Origin: Eubacteriales Family XIII. Incertae Sedis bacterium
Lineage (GTDB): Bacteria; Bacillota; Clostridia; Peptostreptococcales; Anaerovoracaceae
Direction: 5' to 3'
Length of the DNA: 13,613 bases
Assembly (NCBI GenBank): GCA_031257215.1
Contig: JAIRPC010000131.1
Span: forward strand, 1 to 13,613
Position 1 is the first letter of the stretch. Every line of letters begins with the position of its first letter. A program made the translations under genes and the position numbers. Positions 6,361 through 13,613 of this stretch are shown in pieces. Below the pieces are notes generated by a model. It made no database searches, was not told where the DNA came from, and saw nothing but the letters and a program-made list of their open reading frames with translations.

Positions 6361-7873
6361 TGCACCTCTCGTAATAGGCATCATCGTCGCGTTTCTCGTA
6401 GCGAACGCCATCATCATCCGCAAATTCCACGTGACGCAGGACAGCGTTGAGCAATACGCCGTCGGCGGCAGGAACCTCGGCTGGATCCTTGTCTGCTTCT
6501 CATACGTAGGCGCGTGGTACGTCGGCGCCATCTACACAGGCTGGGTCGCGAACGCCGCCGACCTCGGCATCTTTGTGCTGTACCTCGGCATCTATTCCAT
6601 AGGCGGCATGATCACCATGTACTTCATGGCATCGAACGTGTGGATATGGGGTAAGGTCTATAATTTAACAAGCATTACAGATTTTATCAAGCTCAGGTAC
6701 CAGAGCCATCTGTTCAGCAAATTCTTCTCTGTTGTAGTCGTTTGCGTTAACTTCTTCTGGCTCATAGTCGAGATGATCACCATCGGCTACTGCTTCCAGG
6801 TGGCGACCAACTCCATCATCGATTTCCGCGTCGGCACGGTCATAGCGAGCGCGTTCGTCATAGCGTACAGCTATCTCGGCGGCGCGCGCGCCACAGCGAT
6901 CGGCAACGTGGTGCAGGGCATCATGTTCGCGGTAGTAGGCACGGTCGTGTTCTTCGTCATCATATACAAGACCTATGGCGGCCCGACACCGCTGTTCGAG
7001 ATGGTTCAGGCGAATATGCCCGAGCACCTCTCGCTGGCGGGCAACCAGGGGCTGTGGATGAGCAGCATACTGACGGGCATCATGGGCGCGTATGTGTGGC
7101 CCCAGATCTTCAACAGGATGTTCATGTCCAAGGGCCCGTCCGACACGAAAAAGGCCGTGTTCGTCGCGCCCGTCCTCGTAGTCCTCGTGACCTGCGGGAT
7201 CCTCTGGTCAGCGCTCGGCGGCAATATGCTCGAAGGCTTCCCAGCCGACCATCAGCAGGGCCTGTTCTGGATCGCCAATGAGTACGTCGGCCCCGTCGCG
7301 CTCGCGCTCGTAGCCATATTCGCGATATCCGCGAGCATGTCCACCATCTCGGCGGTGTCGCACTCCATAGGCGTCATGCTCGGAACGGAGTTCGTTACGC
7401 GCAAGAGCCACGACCCGATGCGCAGGATGAAGAACCAGCAATACGCGACCCTGGCGGTAGGCGTCGTAGCCATCATCATAGCGACGCTGAATTTCCCGAA
7501 CCTGAACAACGTGGCGCTCGCCATGTACGAGTTCATCATCCAGGCGTTCGTGCCGCTGTTCATGGGCATCCTCTGGCGGCGCGGCAATATATACGGCGCG
7601 TTCATCGGCATGATCGCGGGCGTCGCGATAGCCCTGATACAGTTCTTCGTCGGGCAGAGCGGCGGCTCTATCGTAAGCTGGGCAGGCGGCTTCTCCGCAG
7701 GCTGCGTGGGGCTTCTCGTGAACTTCGTGATATACATGGTGTTCGCCCTCGCGGTAGGAAAGCCCGCCCACGCGGACGGCATGTGGGAATCGTTGAAGCT
7801 CTATGACGAGGAAGGGCAGTACGTTTCCGACGGCACGGAGGACAAGGACGCTATCGCGAAATACAGCATGTGA
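6350..7873 (+). CDS. Sodium:solute symporter (SSS family)
   Basis: About 507 residues with roughly 13 hydrophobic segments, the usual length and layout for SSS symporters that use Na+ to import organic solutes. Characteristic parts include VGGRNLGWILVCFSYVGAWY near the first helices, LGGARATAIGNVVQG, WPQIFNRMFMSKGP and AISASMSTISAVSHSIG. Start choice: GTG 6341 would have a stretched, poorly spaced binding site, whereas TTG 6350 is preceded by AAAGGGGTGA at 5-base spacing, so I prefer 6350; this changes only three residues. It overlaps the DUF3311 gene. Substrate unknown; with an amidase and ADH in the operon, an amide, amine or carboxylate is plausible. Confidence 0.9.
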   Translation: MTTNAPLVIGIIVAFLVANAIIIRKFHVTQDSVEQYAVGGRNLGWILVCFSYVGAWYVGAIYTGWVANAADLGIFVLYLGIYSIGGMITMYFMASNVWIWGKVYNLTSITDFIKLRYQSHLFSKFFSVVVVCVNFFWLIVEMITIGYCFQVATNSIIDFRVGTVIASAFVIAYSYLGGARATAIGNVVQGIMFAVVGTVVFFVIIYKTYGGPTPLFEMVQANMPEHLSLAGNQGLWMSSILTGIMGAYVWPQIFNRMFMSKGPSDTKKAVFVAPVLVVLVTCGILWSALGGNMLEGFPADHQQGLFWIANEYVGPVALALVAIFAISASMSTISAVSHSIGVMLGTEFVTRKSHDPMRRMKNQQYATLAVGVVAIIIATLNFPNLNNVALAMYEFIIQAFVPLFMGILWRRGNIYGAFIGMIAGVAIALIQFFVGQSGGSIVSWAGGFSAGCVGLLVNFVIYMVFALAVGKPAHADGMWESLKLYDEEGQYVSDGTEDKDAIAKYSM

Positions 7874-7957
7874 TGCAGAGCTGCGCCTCACATATGCGGA
7901 TTTGGGCGAAGCGAAAATTTACAATAAAACAATCTGTGCAGAAGCGTGGTGGATAAG

Positions 7958-8629
7958 ATGATAGGACAAGCAGCGGGAATGAGAGAAAATATTTTCAAAA
8001 AAATGTTCATACCGCGCGCCCCCGTCGGCGCGGAGGTGGCATCCAATATTATCACGCGCAAGGCGGAGGCCAAGCTGGACTACGTGGCGGACACGTTCAA
8101 AGCCGCGCTTGGCCCGCATTGCACAGGTGTTGAGCGCAGCTTCTTGGACAAGACCCTCTTGTTCAAGGGGCTGTCGTTCATAGACCATCTGCGCCTGCGG
8201 TACCGCGTTGAAAACAGATTTTTCGCAGTCATGTATGACCTCGTTGCAAATGTAACCATCCCCGTGCGGGGCGCGTCTGCCCCAAGCGGGGATGTGCGCA
8301 TTGCGGCGGAGCTGAAAGGCAAGATGTTCGTCAAGGACGCGGCGTTCGCGCTGGTGTCCTGCGGCGAGGGCGACGCGGCGCAGGCGGACAAAATCATGGA
8401 GCTGCTGGGCACCGAGCTGATACGCGAGCGGATCCTCTCGCTGGATTTGGCGGACATCCAGATATCGTACTCGGCAGGCGCGGGCGAATGGGACATAAAA
8501 TGCCGCAGCATCATAGGCTCCACAACATGGAACCTGATACCGCCCATAACGCAGCTGATAAAGCCAAAGCAAGAGGAATGCGTAAGGCTGGTAGAGTTCT
8601 ACGAGCTGATAGCGTCATGCCTAGCGTGA
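7958..8629 (+). CDS. Unknown protein A, homologous to unknown protein B
   Basis: A soluble protein of about 223 residues that I do not recognise, with no signal peptide or transmembrane helix. ATG 7958 has GGTGG five bases upstream; GTG 7946 and ATG 7979 are alternatives. It matches the protein at 12897-13478. In the C-terminal ~63 residues the two align without gaps: SLDLA with SVDLA, SYSAG with EYSSG, DIK with NVK, W195-x3-PP with W157-x3-PP (numbering A from GTG 7946), and a shared terminal CL. Further upstream ENRF...YDL...IP pairs with KNKF...YDL...IP. The pattern suggests an alpha/beta domain with alternating strands. It follows the symporter by 84 bases. Function unknown. Confidence 0.8.
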   Translation: MIGQAAGMRENIFKKMFIPRAPVGAEVASNIITRKAEAKLDYVADTFKAALGPHCTGVERSFLDKTLLFKGLSFIDHLRLRYRVENRFFAVMYDLVANVTIPVRGASAPSGDVRIAAELKGKMFVKDAAFALVSCGEGDAAQADKIMELLGTELIRERILSLDLADIQISYSAGAGEWDIKCRSIIGSTTWNLIPPITQLIKPKQEECVRLVEFYELIASCLA

Positions 8630-8644
8630 GATAAAACCGCCATC

Positions 8645-8670
8645 GTCATTCTGGACTTGATCCAGAATCC
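8645..8670. repeat. Short palindromic intergenic repeat (REP-like)
   Basis: Arms ATTCTGGA (8648-8655) and TCCAGAAT (8661-8668) enclose a 5-base loop. The flanks GTC and CC make it resemble the dispersed GTCATTC(C/T)GGA-type palindromes common in intergenic DNA of several bacterial groups. A T-run (8690-8696) starts 22 bases beyond the stem, too far for a standard terminator. Only one copy is visible here. Confidence 0.5.
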
Positions 8671-8719
8671 ATAACGTGGAATACGGTAATTTTTTTCAGA
8701 AAGAAAGGAGGACTGATAA

Positions 8720-10180
8720 ATGAGTGAATTCATTGGAGAGAACGAGCGAAAGCTGAAACGGGTGCTCGGCTTCCCCGCCGCTTATGGCGCGGCAGTCGGG
8801 CTCGTCGTGTCAGGTACAGCCATGTTCTCTGTCGGAAACGTCGGCGCGATATCGGCCAACGGCACATGGATAGCGGCACTCATAGCGCTCGTGCCTATGA
8901 TGGCGGCGGCGTTTTCCTACGGGGAGCTGACCGCAATGCTGCCAGGCGGCGGCATGATATCGGACTACACCATGCCCGCGCTGGGGCGCTTTTGGAGCGT
9001 GTTCGCGCTATTGTCGGGCTACGTGCTTTTGATCGCGTGCGACGGCGGCACCCAGCTCGTCATGGGCGGGCTGTCGTTTGAGTCGCTGGTCGGCATACCA
9101 CAGCCGGTTATTACATTTGCTCTATTGGCAATCATTATTCTAGTCAACATATTCGGCGTGGAGTTCTACGGCAGGGCGGAGGCATCCGTGACCATCATCA
9201 TGATGATCGTGTTCTTCGTGCTTGCCATAGCCGGCTTCGCGGGCGTGGGCGAAAGCATGGGCGCGGCAGACCCCTCTGTCGGAGGGCATCTCGGCCCATT
9301 GCCGGAGGGAGGAATGGCTACGGTGTTCGGCACGGTCGGCGTGGCGATATGGTTCTTCATCGGCTTCGAGTTCGCCTGCCCAATGGCGGAGGAGAACAAA
9401 AAGCCATTCAGGAACATTCCCTACGGGCTGATATTCGGGCTTCTTACCATATATATAGTAGACATCATATTCGTCTTTGCGGCGGTGCGCTACACCCCCC
9501 TGGAAGTCATGGGCAGCTCCGCCATCCCGCACGTGGAAGCCGCGAAGGGAATGCTCGGCTTCGTCGGCGGCGTCACAATGAGCCTCCTGACAGTGGGCGC
9601 TTCGTTCACCACGGCGAACGCCTATTGCGCGGCGCTGCCCCGTATGCTTTACGGGATGTCGCGTGAGCACCTAGTCCCGCTGGTATTCGGCAAGATCCAC
9701 CCGAAATACAGGACGCCCATACCAGGGCTGATCTTCACCACCTTGCTCATCCTGTCCACCGTGATATACATCACGGTCAACGGGGCGAACGTAGACCTAG
9801 TGCTGACGTTCATCATGACCGCCTGCATAACGTGGATGATCTCCTACGCCATCGCCATGATAGACGTGCTGGTCCTGCGCAAGAAATACCCGGACTTCCC
9901 GCGCCTCTGGAAGGCGCCCTTGGCCTGGGTCACGTTGCCGATAGGAATCATCGGCGTAGGGTACGCCATATCTACGCTGCCCGACTACTGGCTGCCCGCC
10001 GCCATCTGCATGGCTGTGGTAGCGGCATACGCGATCATCTGGATGAAGACGCACGGCATCAAGATAGGCGAAAAGGTATCGCTGGAAGCAATGGCAAAGG
10101 ACATCCGCGAACGCTCGGAATACCTGCCCGAGTGGGACGAAGCGGTAGCAAAATGGCTGGAAGAACGCAAGGCCGGGTGA
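8720..10180 (+). CDS. APC-superfamily permease 1
   Basis: 486 residues, about 12 hydrophobic segments, the normal size for amino acid-polyamine-organocation transporters of the inner membrane. Helix 1 carries AVGLVVSGTAMFS, followed by FSYGELTAMLPGGGMISDYT (the family's GEL...P..GG region) and GFEFACPMAEENKKPFRNIP, the usual (E)E-N-P-x-R loop after helix 6. The C-terminal tail is cytoplasmic-looking and highly charged. AAAGGAGG sits 8 bases before the ATG. It is homologous to the next permease, so the pair arose by duplication. Likely cargo is an amino acid or amine; no side-chain specificity can be read. It starts the second module after a 90-bp gap holding the palindromic repeat. Confidence 0.92.
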   Translation: MSEFIGENERKLKRVLGFPAAYGAAVGLVVSGTAMFSVGNVGAISANGTWIAALIALVPMMAAAFSYGELTAMLPGGGMISDYTMPALGRFWSVFALLSGYVLLIACDGGTQLVMGGLSFESLVGIPQPVITFALLAIIILVNIFGVEFYGRAEASVTIIMMIVFFVLAIAGFAGVGESMGAADPSVGGHLGPLPEGGMATVFGTVGVAIWFFIGFEFACPMAEENKKPFRNIPYGLIFGLLTIYIVDIIFVFAAVRYTPLEVMGSSAIPHVEAAKGMLGFVGGVTMSLLTVGASFTTANAYCAALPRMLYGMSREHLVPLVFGKIHPKYRTPIPGLIFTTLLILSTVIYITVNGANVDLVLTFIMTACITWMISYAIAMIDVLVLRKKYPDFPRLWKAPLAWVTLPIGIIGVGYAISTLPDYWLPAAICMAVVAAYAIIWMKTHGIKIGEKVSLEAMAKDIRERSEYLPEWDEAVAKWLEERKAG

Positions 10181-10212
10181 TGGCCGAACCGATTTAGCTA
10201 TCCACTAATAAC

Positions 10213-10247
10213 GTAGCCGCGTGGAACTCTGTTGCCCACGCGGCTAC
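10213..10247 (+). other. Strong intergenic hairpin without a U-tract
   Basis: GTAGCCGCGTGG (10213-10224) and CCACGCGGCTAC (10236-10247) form a perfect 12-bp stem with an 11-base loop. AAATCTGATATGA follows, so there is no U-tract. It stands in the 152-bp gap between the two permease genes and may be an mRNA 3'-end stabiliser for the first permease message or an attenuator for the second. Confidence 0.65.
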
Positions 10248-10279
10248 AAATCTGATATGATACGAGTTGTTGTTAAAGA

Positions 10280-10326
10280 GTTATTGGGAAAGGAGTTATT
10301 GTGAAAAGGTTATTGGGAAAGGAGTT
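10280..10326 (+). repeat. Tandem repeats carrying three ribosome-binding-site-like words
   Basis: GTTATTGGGAAAGGAGTT occurs exactly at 10280-10297 and 10309-10326, with a degenerate third copy starting at 10295 between them (periods 15 and 14). Each copy brings an A/G-rich Shine-Dalgarno word (GAAAGGAG, GAAAAGG, GAAAGGAG). Only the last is correctly placed for the ATG at 10333 (8-base spacing). The repeats also create two very short overlapping ORFs (10257-10304 and 10301-10348). Confidence 0.75.
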
Positions 10327-10332
10327 TGCTAA

Positions 10333-11745
10333 ATGGGCGAACCAATGAAAAAAGAAGTTACATTAAAAAGGGCCATGGGGTTCTGGCAGTCGTTCGGCGT
10401 GGCGGTAGGGCTGGTGGTGGCCGGCACGACGATGGTGTCCCTGGCCTTTTCGTTCGGCGATATCGGCCCGGTCTTTATCGTGGTCGCCGCTGTCGCCGGG
10501 GTCGGTAGCATACTGATCGCCATGTCGTACGCGGAGCTCGCGGCGGCAATACCGGGCGCGGGCATGATCGCCGACTACACTCTTCCCGCCATGGGAAAAA
10601 GCATGTCGATATTCGGCGTGCTGACTGGATATATCGTATTGATAACGGCGGGCGGCGCGTGTGAGTGCTTCATCGCGGGACAGGCCGCCCAAGCGCTGCA
10701 TTTCCCGAACTTCGGCTCCATACCAGGATATAAGGCGTTCGCACTTATTCTACTTTTGCTGTTCCTGGTTATTAATTTCCTCGGCGTCGAATGGCTCGGC
10801 ATTTCGCAGATCATCCTCACTATCGGCATGATGGGAGTGCTCGCCGTCATGGGCATCGGCGGCCTGCTAGGCATCGGCACGGTGGCGGAGCCAATGCCGG
10901 TCGATTTCAACCCAGGCGGATGGGGCAAGGTAGCTGTATCCATGTCTGCTGGAATATGGCTCTATATCGGCATTGAGTATGTATGCCCCATGTCGGAGGA
11001 GATAATAAAGCCTGAAAAGACCGTGCCCAAGGCCATGATATGCGGCGTCATTGCGATCTTCACCTGCGATATGCTGTTCGGCGAGGCTATCGTCAGATAT
11101 ATCCCCCTCGACGTTCTTGTCAGCTCCGATGTCCCACAGCTGGCGGGGGCGGAAGCCATGTTCGGCGGAGTCGGCCTCACGGCGCTCGCCATTGCGACGA
11201 TATTCGCGGGCGGCAGCTCGGCAGACAGCCATATGGCCGCAGTGCCTAGAATGCTGTACGGGCTTGCTCGCGACGGCATGCTCCCGAAGATATTCACGTA
11301 CCTGCACCCCAGGTTCCGCACGCCCTGGGTCGCTATCGGCGTTGTGTTCCTCTGCATGTGCGTGCCGTTCTTTATCGGCCTCGACATTTCATCCATTATG
11401 GGGCTGATCGGGATAGCGTGCGCGGCGTGGCTGATGTCGTATGTGATAGTGCAGGTGGATCTCATCATCCTGCGCAAAAAATACCCGACGCTGCACAGGC
11501 CGTTCAAGAGCCCCGCGTTCCCCATACCGCAGGTCATAGGGCTGATCATATGCGTGTACACGATTTCCACATCAGGCGCAGGCTCGCTGAAAGGGGTGCT
11601 TCCCTACCTGGCCGCGTTTGCCGCCTATTCGATCCTGTGGGTCAAGTTCAAGATGAAAGAGCCATGCTTCAAGCCCGTGCCAATAGACGAGCTTACGGCG
11701 GTAAAAGTGAGGTTCGACGACGATGCGAAAGGAGCGACCGTATAG
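10333..11745 (+). CDS. APC-superfamily permease 2
   Basis: 470 residues and about 12 hydrophobic segments. It is related throughout to the preceding permease: AVGLVVAGTTMVS, MSYAELAAAIPGAGMIADYT, IEYVCPMSEEIIKPEKTVP, PRMLYGLARDGMLPKIF and LRKKYPTLHRPFKSPAFP occupy the matching places. The IADYT motif replaces ISDYT. Inner-membrane import of an amino acid or related amine is likely. The start is set by AAAGGAG 8 bases upstream. The stop abuts the ATG of the next gene (TAGATG), so it is transcribed and probably translated together with the second ADH, tying this permease to the ADH substrate pathway. Confidence 0.92.
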   Translation: MGEPMKKEVTLKRAMGFWQSFGVAVGLVVAGTTMVSLAFSFGDIGPVFIVVAAVAGVGSILIAMSYAELAAAIPGAGMIADYTLPAMGKSMSIFGVLTGYIVLITAGGACECFIAGQAAQALHFPNFGSIPGYKAFALILLLLFLVINFLGVEWLGISQIILTIGMMGVLAVMGIGGLLGIGTVAEPMPVDFNPGGWGKVAVSMSAGIWLYIGIEYVCPMSEEIIKPEKTVPKAMICGVIAIFTCDMLFGEAIVRYIPLDVLVSSDVPQLAGAEAMFGGVGLTALAIATIFAGGSSADSHMAAVPRMLYGLARDGMLPKIFTYLHPRFRTPWVAIGVVFLCMCVPFFIGLDISSIMGLIGIACAAWLMSYVIVQVDLIILRKKYPTLHRPFKSPAFPIPQVIGLIICVYTISTSGAGSLKGVLPYLAAFAAYSILWVKFKMKEPCFKPVPIDELTAVKVRFDDDAKGATV

Positions 11746-12900
11746 ATGAAGAGTTTTGAATTTGTACTCCCAACACGTATCAAGTTCGGCGAGAAGGTTT
11801 CGGGCGACATAGCGGGCGAGCTGAAAGCGCTCGGCAAATCGCGCCCGTATATCATCACGGACAAGGGGCTTGTTTCCGCGGGCATAGTGGGCAGGATAAC
11901 AGATGCGCTCGATGCCGGCGGCTATCCTGACTGCCGGATTTTCGACGAGGTAGAGCCAAACCCAAGGGACACGACGGTGGGCCGCGCATACGAGGACGCA
12001 AAGGCCTACGGCGCGGATGCTCTTATCGCCATAGGCGGCGGCAGCTCGATGGACACAGCGAAGGGCGTCGGAGTGCTTCTGACACATGGCGGCACTATCA
12101 GGGACTATGAGGGGCTTGACGCAGTTACCAAACCCATCACCGATTTGATCGCGATACCCACCACGGTTGGAACTGGAAGTGAAGTAACTTTTTGGTCAGT
12201 AATAACCGATACGGATCGCCATTTCAAGATGAGCCTGGGAAGCCCGCTCGTCGCCCCGAAGCTCGCCCTTGTCGATCCCCTGCTGGTTGCGACATTGCCG
12301 CCTGCGGTCGTGGCCTCAACAGGAATGGATGCGCTCACCCACGCCATTGAGGGCTATACCTGCACGCTGTCCGAGCCTATTACTGATGCATGCGCCATAT
12401 ACGCCATCAAGATGATCGGCGACAACATCAAGGATGCCGTCTACACCGACTCAATAGAGGCAAAGGGCAATATGCTCCTCGCGAGCCTTATCGCGGGCAT
12501 TGCGTTCGGCAACTCGGATATAGCGGGGGTGCATTGCATGGCGGAGGCGCTTGGGGGGCTGTACGATACGCCGCACGGCGTCGCAAACGCGGTCATGCTC
12601 CCCTATGTGATGGAGTACAACTACGAAACGGATCTAAGCAAATTCGCCAATATCGCGGTCGCGCTCGGGGAAAATATCGATGGGCTGTCCGCCAAGGACG
12701 CGGCCTGGCTCTCCGTTGAAGCGGTCAGAAAGCTGAACAAGGCATTGGAGATACCTAGCCTCAAAACCATAGTCAAGGACGCGGGGGATCTCGAAGATCT
12801 CGCCCAGCGCGCGTCCGTGAACGTGTCCGTGGAGAGCAATCCCAGGAAAGCCGACGCAAAAGACTTTCTCGATATCTTCGGCAAGGCTTACAGCGAATGA
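11746..12900 (+). CDS. Iron-containing (group III) alcohol dehydrogenase 2
   Basis: 384 residues, full length. GGGSSMD at 97-103, GTGSEVTFWSVITD at about 142-155, and the metal ligands D195, H199 (DALTHAIEGY), H263 (GVHCMAEALGG) and H277 (TPHGVANA) are all present, so it should be an active NAD(P)-dependent alcohol/aldehyde oxidoreductase. It is a clear paralogue of the ADH at 3607-4767. Around the second signature even the DNA is closely alike (ATGGCGGAGGCGCT and ACGCCGCACGGCGTCGC in both), pointing to common descent plus strong constraint. It differs around 147-165 (TFWSVITDTDRHF against TPFAVITDTTTHV), close to the active-site cleft, so the two may prefer different substrates. It overlaps the next gene by ATGA. 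Confidence 0.95.
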   Translation: MKSFEFVLPTRIKFGEKVSGDIAGELKALGKSRPYIITDKGLVSAGIVGRITDALDAGGYPDCRIFDEVEPNPRDTTVGRAYEDAKAYGADALIAIGGGSSMDTAKGVGVLLTHGGTIRDYEGLDAVTKPITDLIAIPTTVGTGSEVTFWSVITDTDRHFKMSLGSPLVAPKLALVDPLLVATLPPAVVASTGMDALTHAIEGYTCTLSEPITDACAIYAIKMIGDNIKDAVYTDSIEAKGNMLLASLIAGIAFGNSDIAGVHCMAEALGGLYDTPHGVANAVMLPYVMEYNYETDLSKFANIAVALGENIDGLSAKDAAWLSVEAVRKLNKALEIPSLKTIVKDAGDLEDLAQRASVNVSVESNPRKADAKDFLDIFGKAYSE

Positions 12901-13478
12901 GCTTCCCCGACATCAAGAAAAGCGTGGACAGCCGAGCGGCGGCATTGCTCGAATACCATATGTCGCTGCTCGGCGAATCCGCCGCAGGCTTCGTGCAGGG
13001 CTCGATGTCATATTCGCGCGAGCGTTCGGACTCAGGCAGCTCGATAAAAATAGGCTATGACGAGAAGAACAAATTCATGTCAAAAACATATGACCTGGCG
13101 TTCACGCTTCGCATACCGGAGGTGGAGCTTGGCGACAGCTTCAAGGCGCGTTTGAAGTTTCGCGGCATGAAGCAAATCGATACGGGCTTCTTCGAGATAA
13201 AGCCCGGAAATGAGACTGCCGACGGCCTGCTGAACGATGCGGCGCTAGTGGAGGAGATCGTTAAATGCTCGCGCTCGGTGGACCTGGCTGTGGTTTCGGC
13301 GGAGTATTCGTCAGGAAGCCGCACGCTCAATGTCAAAGCCGTCCCCTACGCCGGGGCTTTCATGTGGGTGAAGCTCCCGCCCGTATACTACCCGTTGAAG
13401 CTCAACTCAGGCGAAATGCGCGCTCTGCTCGGGCTGATGGGCGGGGTCGAGCGGTGCCTTATGCGCAAGCTTTCCTAA
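12897..13478 (+). CDS. Unknown protein B, homologous to unknown protein A
   Basis: 193 residues, soluble-looking, not recognised. The ATG overlaps the ADH2 stop as ATGA, so translation is coupled and a role alongside the dehydrogenase is likely. Landmarks are KNKF (57-60), YDLAFTLRIP (65-74), SVDLA (127-131), EYSSG (136-140), W157-VKLPP (157-162) and a terminal ERCLMRKL. These fall in the same order and, from residue 127 on, at the same spacing as in protein A. The N-terminal ~50 residues differ, with a Ser-rich SYSRERSDSGSS stretch. No catalytic signature stands out; a ligand-binding or scaffold role is as likely as an enzymatic one. Confidence 0.85.
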   Translation: MSFPDIKKSVDSRAAALLEYHMSLLGESAAGFVQGSMSYSRERSDSGSSIKIGYDEKNKFMSKTYDLAFTLRIPEVELGDSFKARLKFRGMKQIDTGFFEIKPGNETADGLLNDAALVEEIVKCSRSVDLAVVSAEYSSGSRTLNVKAVPYAGAFMWVKLPPVYYPLKLNSGEMRALLGLMGGVERCLMRKLS

Positions 13479-13504
13479 CAAGCGCCGCCGCTATCCACTC
13501 CTGT

Positions 13505-13613
13505 TCATATATTTGGGATATCCATTTTCCGGCACTCCCAGTGGGGCGCGAGCTTTGTTATCCCTGCCTCGTTGAGCGTGTTTTCCGGGGTATCAAATCC
13601 TACGCGAAAGCTT
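13505..13613 (-). CDS. C-terminal end of an unidentified convergent gene
   Basis: From the right edge the minus strand stays open for 35 codons and stops with TGA at 13505-13507. The peptide has protein-like composition (RVGFDTPENTLNEAG, then KLAPHWECRKMDIPNI). It converges on unknown gene B with only 26 bases between stops. The piece is too short to name a family, and an open frame of this length could be chance. Confidence 0.45.
   Translation of the reverse strand, partial: SFRVGFDTPENTLNEAGITKLAPHWECRKMDIPNI

Noticed and set aside
8645..8696. Palindrome plus T-run as a terminator for protein A
   Set aside because: The T-run begins 22 bases after the stem, too far for an intrinsic terminator.
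10222..10235. Possible second sigma-54 promoter (TGGAACTCTGTTGC)
   Set aside because: The GG and GC are only 9 bp apart instead of 10 and lie inside the hairpin loop and stem, so the match is better explained by the hairpin.
1..13613. CRISPR arrays, tRNA or rRNA genes, transposases or phage genes
   Set aside because: None seen by eye on either strand; the only repeats are the short ones listed.

Overview
The window looks like a catabolic locus from a GC-rich, probably anaerobic and fermentative bacterium. The evidence is strong AAAGGAGG-type ribosome binding sites, a sigma-54 activator of the GAF/PAS/AAA+ type, two iron-dependent alcohol dehydrogenases, and several transporters for small nitrogenous or organic solutes. 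Ile ATA codons are frequent despite the high GC. Clostridia (Bacillota) or Synergistota would fit, but the sequence alone does not settle the phylum.

Layout. On the minus strand, 3203 down to 1 carries a sigma-54-dependent regulator followed by a GTGA-overlapping amidohydrolase (N-acyl-D-amino-acid deacylase-like) that runs off the left edge. The 403-bp divergent intergenic region (3204-3606) holds a near-consensus sigma-70 promoter for the regulator, two 17-bp palindromes 31 bp apart centre to centre (likely activator sites), an AT-rich spacer with a possible bend site, and a near-perfect -24/-12 sigma-54 promoter facing right.

From 3607 to 13478 all genes are on the plus strand. Module 1: Fe-alcohol dehydrogenase, aliphatic amidase/formamidase-like hydrolase, an 82-residue unknown protein, a DUF3311-type small membrane protein, a sodium:solute symporter, and unknown protein A. 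Module 2: two tandem APC-superfamily permeases, a second Fe-alcohol dehydrogenase, and unknown protein B. A and B are divergent homologues of each other, so each module ends in a member of the same uncharacterised family. At the right edge the last ~36 codons of a convergent minus-strand gene can be read.

How it may work together (inference): a GAF-domain regulator senses a small molecule, binds the two palindromes and opens the sigma-54 promoter. The symporter and permeases import an amide- or amine-type substrate, the amidase and amidohydrolase cleave C-N bonds, and the alcohol dehydrogenases handle the resulting alcohol/aldehyde and NAD(H) balance. The substrate is not readable from the sequence. 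The unknown A/B family and the 82-residue protein are the least explained parts.
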